Source of the DNA: a virus
Virus record (IMG/VR): IMGVR_UViG_3300021057_000274
Location: 124,001 to 188,000 of that record
Reading direction: 5' to 3' (one strand)
Length of the DNA: 64,000 nt
Shown here in pieces: positions 30,617-38,406 of this stretch. Made by a program: the position numbers and the translations under genes. The notes under the pieces are model-generated. The model was not told the origin of the DNA. It was given only the letters and a program-made list of their open reading frames with translations, and did no database searches. Every line of letters begins with the position of its first letter. The first letter of the stretch is position 1.

Positions 30617-32154
30617 AGCTCCTCATCTTCACCGCCGAACCGAAGAACTTCGTCCCTGTCAAGATCGCAGAGGCGGCGGAGAAGGCTGGGTTCGAGTCGG
30701 CGGAGATCATCGACGTCACCCGTCTCATCCTCCTCGACTGGGAGAACGCTGAGATCTTCCGCGTCGTTCACGCCGAGCAGAGAGAGGGCGAGGAACCTGT
30801 CGAGCCCCAGATCGAGACTCTCCAGATCGACGAGAGCACCGTCATCATCCCGAGGCTCAACGAGCACCACCTCGACGTCAAGCTGTCAATCCTCAAGCGC
30901 GCCCAGCTCAAGGGCGCGAAGATGGTCAACTCGCCCGAGAGCATGGAGCTCTGCAACGACAAGCTGATGTCACAGGTGCTGCTGTCGAGCAATGGGGTCA
31001 TGACGCCAATCACTTACACGATTCCAGGCTGCGAGAAGTCGCTCGAGCCAGCGGTGATGCACATCGAGAAGTCAGGCATGAAGTTCCCGATGATCCTGAA
31101 GACCCTCCGAGGCACCCACGGAATCGGAGTCATGCGCGTCGACTCAAAGGCGTCGCTGACCTCGGTCGCACAGACGCTCTGCAAGGAAGGACTAGACGTT
31201 CTCATCCAGCAATACATCGAGCACGAGCACTCGTTCCGTATGATCATGGTCGGTCAAGAGCTGCTCGCCGCAAACAAGCGGGGTCAACCCAAGGACAAGG
31301 GCGAGTTTAGAACGAACGCGCATCTCGGCTCTCAGACGGAGGCCTACGAGCCTACCCAAGCCGAGATCGACCTCGGCAAGAAGATTGTCGCTCTCTTCGG
31401 CTGTAACTTCTGCGCGATCGACTACATCATGCTAGACGACAAGATCATCGTTCTTGAGGTCAACGGCTCACCAGGGCTCGAGAACATCCAGTCGAACTAC
31501 CCCGACCGTGATCTCCCGGCAAAGGTCGCAGAGTACGCGTTGACCTTCGTGAACGGGATCGCCGATCTAAAGACTGATGCCAACAGCGCTCCACCGACCG
31601 AGGACGAGATGGCGGTGGACAATCAAGCTCTGGCCGAACCTCCTGCTCTAGCAACTGATCTGGCGCCAGTCGAGCCAGCCACTGAGCCTACCGCGCCGAC
31701 GACGGAGCCGACCAACGACCGCTCTCCCGGCCAGATCAGCGAGGTTGAGCAGGTGATCATTCACCAGATCATCGAGGAACCTGTTGAGGCTAGGGTTGAC
31801 ACTGGAGCTAAGACGTCGTCACTTCACGTCGACAAGCTCGAGTTTGATGATGACTGGGCGAAGTTCACTCGTAAGGATTCTACCTTCAAGGTTCCTGTCG
31901 CACGCATCATCAAGGTCAAGAACGTCCACGGCGGTGACAACAGCCGCCGACCGGTGGTCAAGCTCGACGTCACGATCAACGACAAGCGTTATAACCGAGT
32001 TGAGTTCTCGCTCAACAACCGTGAGCAGATGAAGTATCAGGTGATCGTCGGTCGCAACCTGATTGAACTAGTCGGACTTCCTGTGACCGTCAAGACCAAC
32101 TCTGAACAGGCCCAAGACGCTCCTGAGGCGAAGGTCGAGATCGAAGAAGAGTAG
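30613..32154 (+). CDS. RimK-type ATP-grasp ligase fused to RimB-type aspartic protease
   Basis: 513 residues in two modules. Residues 1-310 form a RimK-like ATP-grasp ligase: ILKTLRGTHGIGVMRV (about 161-176) is the ATP loop and IVLEVNGSPGLENIQ (279-293) the metal-binding end. After a Pro/Thr/Glu linker (about 325-372) comes a protease-like module with ARVDTGAKTSSLHV (Asp396-Thr-Gly) and a late VIVGRNLIELVGLPV, matching the RimB/retropepsin-like zinc-protease family found beside rimK. RimK adds Glu to ribosomal protein S6 and RimB removes it. A single chain with both activities could edit a tail of one protein. Target unknown. Confidence 0.8.
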   Translation: MKLLIFTAEPKNFVPVKIAEAAEKAGFESAEIIDVTRLILLDWENAEIFRVVHAEQREGEEPVEPQIETLQIDESTVIIPRLNEHHLDVKLSILKRAQLKGAKMVNSPESMELCNDKLMSQVLLSSNGVMTPITYTIPGCEKSLEPAVMHIEKSGMKFPMILKTLRGTHGIGVMRVDSKASLTSVAQTLCKEGLDVLIQQYIEHEHSFRMIMVGQELLAANKRGQPKDKGEFRTNAHLGSQTEAYEPTQAEIDLGKKIVALFGCNFCAIDYIMLDDKIIVLEVNGSPGLENIQSNYPDRDLPAKVAEYALTFVNGIADLKTDANSAPPTEDEMAVDNQALAEPPALATDLAPVEPATEPTAPTTEPTNDRSPGQISEVEQVIIHQIIEEPVEARVDTGAKTSSLHVDKLEFDDDWAKFTRKDSTFKVPVARIIKVKNVHGGDNSRRPVVKLDVTINDKRYNRVEFSLNNREQMKYQVIVGRNLIELVGLPVTVKTNSEQAQDAPEAKVEIEEE

Positions 32155-32158
32155 CAAG

Positions 32159-32167
32159 AGTAAATAG
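32159..32167 (+). promoter_or_regulatory. Late promoter-type motif (AGTAAATAG), leadered
   Basis: 20 nt before the ATG of the oxygenase-like gene. The ribosome site is weak (ACGGA). Confidence 0.55.
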
Positions 32168-32186
32168 AACAATAACATAGACGGAT

Positions 32187-32813
32187 ATGCAACCAAAATC
32201 TCCCTTCCTAGTGTTTCAAGACCTGCTTGACGGCCCGACCTGCGATCGCATCGCTGAGACCGTGCGTGTCGAGCCCTCCAAGGACGATGAAAATCGACCC
32301 TTAGCGATGGAGCGCTACCACGTTCCCTCTGAGGAGGTCGTCTTTGACGCGTTCAAGCAGCACATCCCAACCTTAGCGAAGCACTACGAGGGATTCGTTT
32401 ACCGAGGCACCGAGCATCTGGTCTTTCAGCAGTTTCCCGTCAACGGCAAGATCGCAGAGAAGCCGCACTGTGAGAACGCGGTCTTCAAGCGAAAGAAGTG
32501 GATCAAGATCAAGGACCGCGACCTGACAGGAGTGCTCTGGTTGAAAGACTTTCAGGACGTTCCGCCGTTCAACATCAAGACGCAGGTGCTCGGCGGCAAG
32601 CTCGAGTTTCCGGCCTACAACTTTGGCTTCCAGCCTCAGAAGGGGACGCTCGTAGTCTATCCAGCTTGCCCTCGCTTCATCAGCCTAGTCTCTCAGATCA
32701 TGGTGGGAGAGCTCCAGCAGATCCGATTTCACATCTGTGGAGAGGGGATATGGACCTATAACCCGGAGAGATACCCGGGAGATTTCCGCGACTGGTTCAA
32801 GGAAATAGTGTAG
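32187..32813 (+). CDS. 2OG-Fe(II) oxygenase-like protein
   Basis: 208 residues with the beta-rich pattern of phage 2-oxoglutarate/Fe(II) oxygenases. EKPHCENAVFK would supply the His-x-acid pair, GGKLEFPAYNFGFQPQKGTL resembles the jelly-roll centre, and QQIRFHICGEG could carry the 2OG-binding Arg. The usual distal His (normally HRV/HEV in the VYPA.. segment) is replaced: the segment reads YPACPRFISLV. It is therefore either a divergent or inactive member, or another jelly-roll protein. Such genes are common in T4-like phages; function unclear. Confidence 0.55.
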   Translation: MQPKSPFLVFQDLLDGPTCDRIAETVRVEPSKDDENRPLAMERYHVPSEEVVFDAFKQHIPTLAKHYEGFVYRGTEHLVFQQFPVNGKIAEKPHCENAVFKRKKWIKIKDRDLTGVLWLKDFQDVPPFNIKTQVLGGKLEFPAYNFGFQPQKGTLVVYPACPRFISLVSQIMVGELQQIRFHICGEGIWTYNPERYPGDFRDWFKEIV

Positions 32814-32822
32814 TCTTACCTG

Positions 32823-32850
32823 TTTACTTCCGCTTCGTCCGTGTTATAAT
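32823..32850 (+). promoter_or_regulatory. Probable sigma70-type promoter with perfect -10
   Basis: TTTACT, 16-nt spacer, TATAAT. It lies in the 67-base gap after the oxygenase-like gene, about 30 nt before the next ATG. This is the clearest host-type -10 noticed in the window. Confidence 0.55.
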
Positions 32851-32880
32851 GACTCCAGTGTCATTTTGCACGGGAACTGG

Positions 32881-33075
32881 ATGTCTCACGAGATTGAGGT
32901 AAATTACTCGATTCTGAACGGAAGCATCCGAGGGAAGCGGTCATTTCCGCTCATCTCGAAGAAGTCTGGCAAAGCTCTCAGGGCGGTCGCTGAAGCCAAG
33001 GCTCGTCTCATCGTTCAGAAGATGATCAAGTGCGATCCGCAGCAGATCATCATCAATCACCTGTCGATCGGTTAA
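32881..33075 (+). CDS. Hypothetical 64-aa protein
   Basis: ATG with GGGA about eight bases upstream. Basic, soluble: MSHEIEVNYSILNGSIRGKR and KKSGKALRAVAEAKARLIVQ. The stop TAA forms part of the TAAATAG motif before the release-factor gene. Probably expressed from the sigma70-type promoter. No family recognised. Confidence 0.6.
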   Translation: MSHEIEVNYSILNGSIRGKRSFPLISKKSGKALRAVAEAKARLIVQKMIKCDPQQIIINHLSIG

Positions 33076-33079
33076 ATAG
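33071..33079 (+). promoter_or_regulatory. Late promoter-type motif (GTTAAATAG), leaderless geometry
   Basis: Five bases before the ATG of the release factor, so that ATG would be +1 if T4-like spacing holds. Only a weak AGGGA overlaps the gap. Confidence 0.5.
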
Positions 33080-33083
33080 GGAC

Positions 33084-33758
33084 ATGAAGATCCTCATCGA
33101 GATCCGCCCCGGCGAGGGCGGGGACGACGCCAAGCTGCTCGTCCAAGACCAAGGCAAGATCTACCTCCGCTACGCGGAGCGCAACGGCCTGAGTGCGGAC
33201 GTCGATCTCGACAAGGGTTGACTGACGATCGAGCTGTCTGGAGAGGATAAGCTCGTCAAACCTCTCCTCCTCGAGGCCGGGGGACACCGTTGGCAGAGAA
33301 TTCCACCGACGGAGAAGCGAGGCCGAGTCCACACCAGCACCGTTACCGTCGCGGTCTTACAGCTCGGTGACGAGAGAACCTATCGTCTTCGTGATCAAGA
33401 CATCCAGGTCTTCACGAAGCGCGGAAGCGGCCCGGGTGGGCAGCATCGTAACAAGACCGAATCGGACGTCGTCATGCGCCACCTTCCGACAGGTCTAGAG
33501 GCGATCGCGACTAGCAAGTCACAGCACAACAACCGGAAGACCGCTCGAGCGATCCTAGAGGCTCGGGTTGCCGCGCTCTACGCCGAACGAGCTGCTGGAG
33601 CTAGAGACGCAGAGCGAGCGAAGCAAGTAGGAAGCGGAATGCGCGGCGACAAGATCAGAACCTACCGGGAGAGAGACGACGTCGTCACTGATCACCGAAC
33701 AGAGCGAAAGTGCCGACTTAGTGACGTGCAACGAGGGCTGCTTGAGCGACTTAGGTGA
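33084..33758 (+). CDS. RF1-like peptide chain release factor with in-frame UGA
   Basis: Read through, 224 residues; codon 46 (33219-33221) is TGA. The two halves are in the same frame. The upstream half gives EIRPGEGGDDAKLL, a domain 2 start. The downstream half gives GGHRWQRIPPTEKRGRVHTS, with a P-x-T stop-recognition motif (PPT at 74-76) as in RF1, and the peptidyl-hydrolysis motif GSGPGGQH (GGQ at 118-120). Domain 1 is absent, as in short release-factor-like proteins. The codon after TGA begins with C, a leaky context. Options are readthrough, a mutation or a sequencing error. It overlaps the first minus-strand gene by eight bases. Confidence 0.75.
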
Positions 33759-34086
33759 TCTTCCAGAACTCTGCGTGCACGATCGACGCAGCTTCTGAGA
33801 TCACTTGAATGTTCGTCTTGCCGTAACAGTTGAAGAACCGCGTTGTGCCAGCTGGAATCGGGATCGCACCAGTGCCATCTGTTGTGTCAGCCGAGACCGA
33901 CGGAGCCGTATTGAACTTAAAGAAGACGTGATCCTTGAGAGCGGTCAGGGCGACGACATGTCCGTCCGTCGGAATCACGATCGTTTCCGCCGAAGCCGCA
34001 CCTAACACTCGTACGTTGACCGTGTCGCTCGCGGTCAGGGCATAGTGGCCCTGATTCAGATCGCTGATAGATTCGAACTTGTTCAC
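33751..34086 (-). CDS. Hypothetical 111-aa virion-type protein
   Basis: The most downstream gene of the minus-strand late block. GTG start overlapping the o-spanin stop. Beta-rich: VNVRVLGAASAETIVIPTDG and ATT/Ser-rich loops (SADTTDGTGAIPIPAGTTRF). The composition suggests a capsid or tail decoration or spike domain, but no family is recognised. It converges with the release factor gene with no terminator visible between them. Confidence 0.6.
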   Translation of the reverse strand: MNKFESISDLNQGHYALTASDTVNVRVLGAASAETIVIPTDGHVVALTALKDHVFFKFNTAPSVSADTTDGTGAIPIPAGTTRFFNCYGKTNIQVISEAASIVHAEFWKIT

Positions 34087-34451
34087 TTGCTCTCGTACCT
34101 CTTGGTCTCTTCGGCCATCTTCTTCTGAGCATCCTCGTGCATCTTCTTGACCTGCTCATTCTTGACGGCGTTTTGAGACTTGTAGACCTGCAGGAGATTC
34201 TCAAGCTGGTCGGCGTAGGAGGTGAGTTGCTCAAGCGCAAGAGCGTTGAGACGTACGGTGATCTGTGAGATGACCTCATCCTTACGATCGGCCTCGGTGA
34301 TCACGACGAAGGCGGGACGCTGAGGAAGATCGGGGTTTGGGCACTCGATCGCGACCGGCTCTTTGACGAAGACCGGGATCTCCTTCTTCGGGAGGAAGCT
34401 GCAACCCCCCAAGAGGGCCAGTGCTGCTACCGCTACTATAACTGTTCTCAT
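34083..34451 (-). CDS. Outer-membrane spanin lipoprotein (o-spanin)
   Basis: 122 residues. The N-terminal signal MRTVIVAVAALALLGGCSFL contains a lipobox (LLGGC, Cys17), predicting an outer-membrane lipoprotein. The rest is charged, helical and without a known fold (SYADQLENLLQVYKSQN, AQKKMAEETKRYESK). It is coupled to the i-spanin-like gene upstream by ATGA, the usual order for two-component spanins. Spanins fuse inner and outer membranes at lysis of Gram-negative hosts. Confidence 0.7.
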   Translation of the reverse strand: MRTVIVAVAALALLGGCSFLPKKEIPVFVKEPVAIECPNPDLPQRPAFVVITEADRKDEVISQITVRLNALALEQLTSYADQLENLLQVYKSQNAVKNEQVKKMHEDAQKKMAEETKRYESK

Positions 34452-34873
34452 CTTCTTCTCCCCTTGTCGTTCCAGCGGGTGACGGTCTTGTTATACTCGT
34501 CGGCTAGCCATCGCATCGCGCCAGGGCAGTCTTGCGGCACCTTCGCTTGAACGATATGCTGCTGACGAACCATCGAGGCGGTCGCGATGGTTTGGTTGGT
34601 CATGACCGCCTTGTCGAGCAAGCTCTGGAGAGCGACGCCCTGGTTCTTCCAAGTGTCGATCGCCTCATTTTGATGCTGGATCGAGGTCTTGAGCTGGGCT
34701 TTCTCGACTTGAAGCTGTCCGATCTCCTCATTCTTCTTCTTGACGTCGCTCTCGAGGGAGGAGACTTGCACCTTCAGCAAGAGCACGAACGCGAGGAGCA
34801 CGACGACCGCGACGGCCGCGATCACCGTCGTTACCTTGCCTGCGAGGGGTAGAGCTGCGAAAAATGGCAACAT
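34448..34873 (-). CDS. Inner-membrane spanin (i-spanin, Rz-like)
   Basis: 141 residues with one N-terminal membrane helix (residues 12-34, VTTVIAAVAVVVLLAFVLLL) followed by a long coiled-coil (VSSLESDVKKKNEEIGQLQ). The C-terminal end has a Cys-containing PQDCPGAMRWLADEY and a basic tail, as in Rz proteins. It lies between the holin-like gene and the o-spanin, the classic lysis-cassette order. Confidence 0.72.
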   Translation of the reverse strand: MLPFFAALPLAGKVTTVIAAVAVVVLLAFVLLLKVQVSSLESDVKKKNEEIGQLQVEKAQLKTSIQHQNEAIDTWKNQGVALQSLLDKAVMTNQTIATASMVRQQHIVQAKVPQDCPGAMRWLADEYNKTVTRWNDKGRRR

Positions 34874-34876
34874 GAG

Positions 34877-35278
34877 TTACTCCGGCTTCTCTGGTTTGTC
34901 TTTCTTGTCTTCCTTCTTCGTCGGCTCTGGCGTCGGAAGAGTTTGCCCGCCCGTAAACTTCTTGTCAAGGAAGCCACGGAACCACTTTCCGAAGCCCTCG
35001 ACGCCTGCGATGAAGAGGAGCCAGAGACCGAAGAGCTCCCAGCCCAGACTCAACATGTAAGCGTACCAGCCGATGAAGAGCGTCGAGAAGACGATGCCGA
35101 CACAGATCCCGAGCTTGTTCGCGTCACCGTATTGCTTTCCGTCAGCTCCGCGACTTGAGAAGAAGTGCCACCACTCGATCGGGTTTTCGGGGTCGTTGAT
35201 GACTCGCACGAGCCCCCAGACAAAGACGAGGAGCAAGACTACTCCCATGATCGCTTCTAGTTCTAACGTCAGTTCCAT
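34877..35278 (-). CDS. Holin-like three-span membrane protein
   Basis: 133 residues with three hydrophobic helices (about 10-27, 55-75 and 81-98) and a charged Lys/Pro/Glu-rich cytoplasmic tail (PTPEPTKKEDKKDKPEKPE). Three spans and a polar tail match class I holins, which form the lesions that release or activate the endolysin. The position directly before the spanins supports the call. Its ATG overlaps the tail-fibre stop (TAATG). Confidence 0.6.
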   Translation of the reverse strand: MELTLELEAIMGVVLLLVFVWGLVRVINDPENPIEWWHFFSSRGADGKQYGDANKLGICVGIVFSTLFIGWYAYMLSLGWELFGLWLLFIAGVEGFGKWFRGFLDKKFTGGQTLPTPEPTKKEDKKDKPEKPE

Positions 35279-37287
35279 TATGCGTATCTGATCCAGATGT
35301 CGCCGTCGACTCCGCCTGAGGGGCCGCTGGTGGAGACCGTCTTAGCCGAGTTGCCCCAGAGGGTCGCGTTGTTCGCGTTCGTCGCTGTCGTTGCGTTGTT
35401 CGCGTTCGTCGCCGTGGTAGCCGTCGTCGCCGTGTCAGCGTTGCCTTGTAGCGCTCCGATGAAGGTGGTCGCAGTAACGTTACGGGCCGCAAAGTCGCCG
35501 TTGTTGTCACGGAGCACGATCTTATTAGCGGTGTTGGTGGAGACCGCCTCGATCGTCGCACTGTTTTGCTGGCCGGTGATGCTGCTTGCGGTGGTGGCCG
35601 TCGTCGCGGACGTAGCCGTCGTCGCGGACGTAGCCGTCGTCGCGTTGCCTTGCAACGCCCCGATGAAAGTCGTCGCTGTGACGATGCGAGCGGCGAAGTC
35701 GCCGTTGCTGTCACGGAGCACGATCTTGTTAGCGGTATTGGTAGAAACCGCCTCGATCGTCGCGCTGTTTTGCTGATTCGTGATCGTCGACGCGGTGGTC
35801 GCCGTCGTCGCGTTGCCCGTAACGTTGCCCGTGACGTTGCCGGTCAAGTTGCCGACGACGTTGCCCGTGACGTTGCCAGTGAGAGGCCCGAGGAACACGG
35901 TCGCGGTGATCTCACGAGCTGCGAAGTCTCCGTCGGCGTCACGAAGGACGATGCGATCGCCGATGTTATTTGCGGTCGCGGTGATCGTCGCGCTGTTGGC
36001 TTGGCCGACGATGCTCACCGCTGACATCGTCTGATCTGCCCAACCCACGCGAATCGCGGCGCCGTGTGAGGATGTAAAGTTCCAACGCGACCCGTCCCAC
36101 GCGATCGAGTTGGTGTAGGTGGACCCGTGCGACGTCGTGTACAAGTTGGTCGCGTTCGTCGCGGTAGTCGCGGTAGTCGCCGTGGTAGCAGTGGTCGCGG
36201 TGGTCGCGGTGGTCGCGGTGGTAGCTGTAGTCGCGGTAGTCGCCGTGGTAGCTGAGGTGGCGTTCCCCGTGAGCGCTCCGACGAACGTGGTCGCTGTAAC
36301 CACGTTCGCTGAAAAGTCACCGTTGCTGTCTCGCAGAACGATGCGGTTTGCGGTGTTGGTCGACGTCGCGACTATCGTCGCGCTGTTCGCTTGATTGGTG
36401 ATGGTACCAGCCGTAGTTGCGGTGGTCGCGGAAGTCGCCGTGGTAGCCGTCGTCGCGGTCGTTGCGGTGGTAGCGTTAGTCGCGTTAGTGGCATTAGTTG
36501 CGTTAGTCGCATTGGTAGCATTCGTCGCAAAGTTGACCCGGGTCGGGCCGATGGGACGCCACCTCAGAGTCGTGCCGTCGTATCGTACGGTGAACGACTC
36601 GGCGGCGGCGATCGCAAAGTCCTCAGAGCCGTTGAGAGCGAAGCGGTTAGCCGCGGTCGAGTTGGTGCTCTCGTTCTTGAGCACGATCGGGAACGAGCCG
36701 ATGTTGTGGATGATCAAGACCCGCTCAGGCGTCGTCGGCACGATGCCCGTGATGTCACGGCTGGCGTCAGTCGAGACGCGCAAGATGTTAGCTGTATCGA
36801 GGCCTGTAGGGTTGTAATTGTTTTGATTACCCGTGATCTGGGCCGGCGAGATGACCTCAGGGAGCGTGAAGAGGGCGACCTGAGACTCGACGGCTACCCA
36901 GTTTCCACCGTTGTCATAGACCTTGAGAACGTCATTGACCGTGTCATACCAGAGGTCGCCAGAGTAGTGGGTTCCAGTCGGCTCGGCTCCAGCGTCGATC
37001 CTGCGATACGCGAGGTCGTTCCACGCAGCTGTGTGGTAGACGTAGAGGCGCTTGTCGCTCGACTTGAACCAGAGCTGTCCGGTGGTCGGGGCGGCTGGAG
37101 CGTTCGCCGAGGCCGAGTGCTCGAGCATCCGGATCAAATTTTCCTGGAGCTTCTCGCCCCAGTTTGCTACGCCCTTTCCTGTGAGGGTCAGTGACGTCGA
37201 CGTAGTGTCGACGGTGCGGGCGGAGAGCACAAACGGGGGCTTGAGCCCGTCGTCTGACCAATTCAGGGTATAGTTGTTGGTGACCAC
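35278..37287 (-). CDS. Long tail fibre protein with NAT-type repeats (paralogue A)
   Basis: 669 residues. The start is the GTG placed 4 nt after a TAAATAC motif; a longer GTG reading is possible. The first 250 residues parallel the gene at 42354: TLNWSDDGLKPPF, TSLTLTGKGVANWGEK, LRVSTDASRDITG and a final RVNFATNATNAT. The centre is low-complexity NAT/TAT repeats separated by conserved blocks (ANRIVLRDSNGDF). The C-terminus ends GPSGGVDGDIWIRYA, also shared with the paralogue. It is likely a fibrous, trimeric host-contact protein. Confidence 0.8.
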   Translation of the reverse strand: MVTNNYTLNWSDDGLKPPFVLSARTVDTTSTSLTLTGKGVANWGEKLQENLIRMLEHSASANAPAAPTTGQLWFKSSDKRLYVYHTAAWNDLAYRRIDAGAEPTGTHYSGDLWYDTVNDVLKVYDNGGNWVAVESQVALFTLPEVISPAQITGNQNNYNPTGLDTANILRVSTDASRDITGIVPTTPERVLIIHNIGSFPIVLKNESTNSTAANRFALNGSEDFAIAAAESFTVRYDGTTLRWRPIGPTRVNFATNATNATNATNATNATNATTATTATTATTATSATTATTAGTITNQANSATIVATSTNTANRIVLRDSNGDFSANVVTATTFVGALTGNATSATTATTATTATTATTATTATTATTATTATTATNATNLYTTSHGSTYTNSIAWDGSRWNFTSSHGAAIRVGWADQTMSAVSIVGQANSATITATANNIGDRIVLRDADGDFAAREITATVFLGPLTGNVTGNVVGNLTGNVTGNVTGNATTATTASTITNQQNSATIEAVSTNTANKIVLRDSNGDFAARIVTATTFIGALQGNATTATSATTATSATTATTASSITGQQNSATIEAVSTNTANKIVLRDNNGDFAARNVTATTFIGALQGNADTATTATTATNANNATTATNANNATLWGNSAKTVSTSGPSGGVDGDIWIRYA
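36138..36262 (-). repeat. Short tandem repeats coding Ala-Thr-Thr/Asn-Ala-Thr
   Basis: Imperfect 9-nt units (GTCGCGGTG / GTAGTCGCC types on the plus strand) coding ATT and NAT triplets of the tail fibre. Similar runs lie around 35600 and 36411-36530. A run this repetitive can change length by slippage or recombination. Confidence 0.75.
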
Positions 37288-37290
37288 ACG

Positions 37291-37299
37291 GTATTTATC
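37291..37299 (-). promoter_or_regulatory. Late promoter-type motif (GATAAATAC), leaderless geometry
   Basis: Four bases before the GTG start of tail fibre A on the minus strand. A GGAG lies 11 bases upstream, too far for a normal Shine-Dalgarno. Confidence 0.55.
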
Positions 37300-37314
37300 T
37301 CCGTGAGGACTCAC

Positions 37315-38406
37315 CTACTCGATGTAGTATTTCCTCGTGAAAAAGTTAGGAGACGACTCAAGACCAGCTCTTAGGCACCTAGCGTATCCCTCTCTCAAGA
37401 TCTTGGTCCACCTAGTGATCACCTCTTCGTGTTGCTTTTTCGTGACCCAGCGATCCCAGTCTTGGAGATAACTAGTCCCCGTGAACTTTTCACATAACCC
37501 TCCGCGCACCGTCCACCCAGGATACAGCCACTCATCTAAGGAGCTGAACGAGACAGACGCGCCGTACTTTGAGCGAACGACCCACTTCGAGCTAGTGATA
37601 GACGGATCCACGAACCCAGAGTGAAATCGATCAAGATTTTCCCTTACGACGCTGCACTGCTTGATCAAGATCGGCGCCGCCTCGGGGTCCCAGTAAAACA
37701 AGACCTGATCGAAGGGGAGAGTTAGCTCGTTCCTCTTCGTGTAGAGATGGTTGTCTGAGAGGGCAAAGAAGTATCTCTTGTTAGAGGATTGAAGGATCGT
37801 CTTATCATGCCCCCAGATCACCGCAACTCTCCTGCCAGAGTCAGCGAGCTTTCGATATCTCTCGTCACAATAGAGCCAGTGGCCGCGCCTGAGCGGATGA
37901 CTAAACGTTGAGGGTGATGAGAAATAACCCTCTAGAGGATGCTTGACGTTTCGATAATAGTCGATCAGCACTTGCCGGCTATCGATCAAGGTATAGATCG
38001 TCGCTGGATGTTTAGCTTGATAAGCTTCTACGTCATGAGCAGCTGTTTCAAAGATCTCTCGGCTCAGCAGCGAGGAGCGATCATCGGTGAACCCGACGTC
38101 ATGATAGCTGACGATCTCATCGATCGGGAGATTCGCTTTGTCAAACGATCGTAAGACGTTCCAGCTGTCAGCGCCGCCAGAATAGCAGAGGATCAGATAG
38201 TCATACTTCTCTCTTAGCTGGCGTACGCGATCTTCATAGAGCGAAGTCAGAGGGAGAGGAGACGGCAGCTGCCAATTTTGGCTGAGCCAGAAGCTGTCGT
38301 TCCAGTGAAACGTAACTTGGTCTCTAAATTGCACTCGCTCAAGCGCTTCTAGCTTGTTAGAGTAGAACTTCTCGCCAGCTCGATAGAGACCGTAAGCGTC
38401 GTTCAT
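37315..38406 (-). CDS. PP-loop ATPase-like protein 1
   Basis: 363 residues, starting at the ATG coupled (ATGA) to the previous gene; a longer upstream reading would run into that gene. The PP-loop is LILCYSGGADSWNVLRSFD (SGGADS at 76-81), the ATP-pyrophosphate-binding motif of adenine-nucleotide alpha-hydrolases such as asparagine synthetase, NAD synthetase, QueC and PAPS reductase. A second conserved segment is EIVSYHDVGFT. The C-terminal 200 residues lack a domain I know. It resembles the neighbouring gene throughout. Likely function: amidation or adenylation-dependent modification of an unknown target. Confidence 0.75.
   Translation of the reverse strand: MNDAYGLYRAGEKFYSNKLEALERVQFRDQVTFHWNDSFWLSQNWQLPSPLPLTSLYEDRVRQLREKYDYLILCYSGGADSWNVLRSFDKANLPIDEIVSYHDVGFTDDRSSLLSREIFETAAHDVEAYQAKHPATIYTLIDSRQVLIDYYRNVKHPLEGYFSSPSTFSHPLRRGHWLYCDERYRKLADSGRRVAVIWGHDKTILQSSNKRYFFALSDNHLYTKRNELTLPFDQVLFYWDPEAAPILIKQCSVVRENLDRFHSGFVDPSITSSKWVVRSKYGASVSFSSLDEWLYPGWTVRGGLCEKFTGTSYLQDWDRWVTKKQHEEVITRWTKILREGYARCLRAGLESSPNFFTRKYYIE

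Noticed and set aside
33084-33758. Stop-codon reassignment (UGA read as Trp or other)
   Set aside because: Many confident genes here end in TGA, often in ATGA, GTGA or TGATG overlaps, so the standard code is used.
33084-33758. RF2-style programmed +1 frameshift
   Set aside because: Both halves are in the same frame, and the recognition motif is P-x-T (RF1-like), so a shift is not required.
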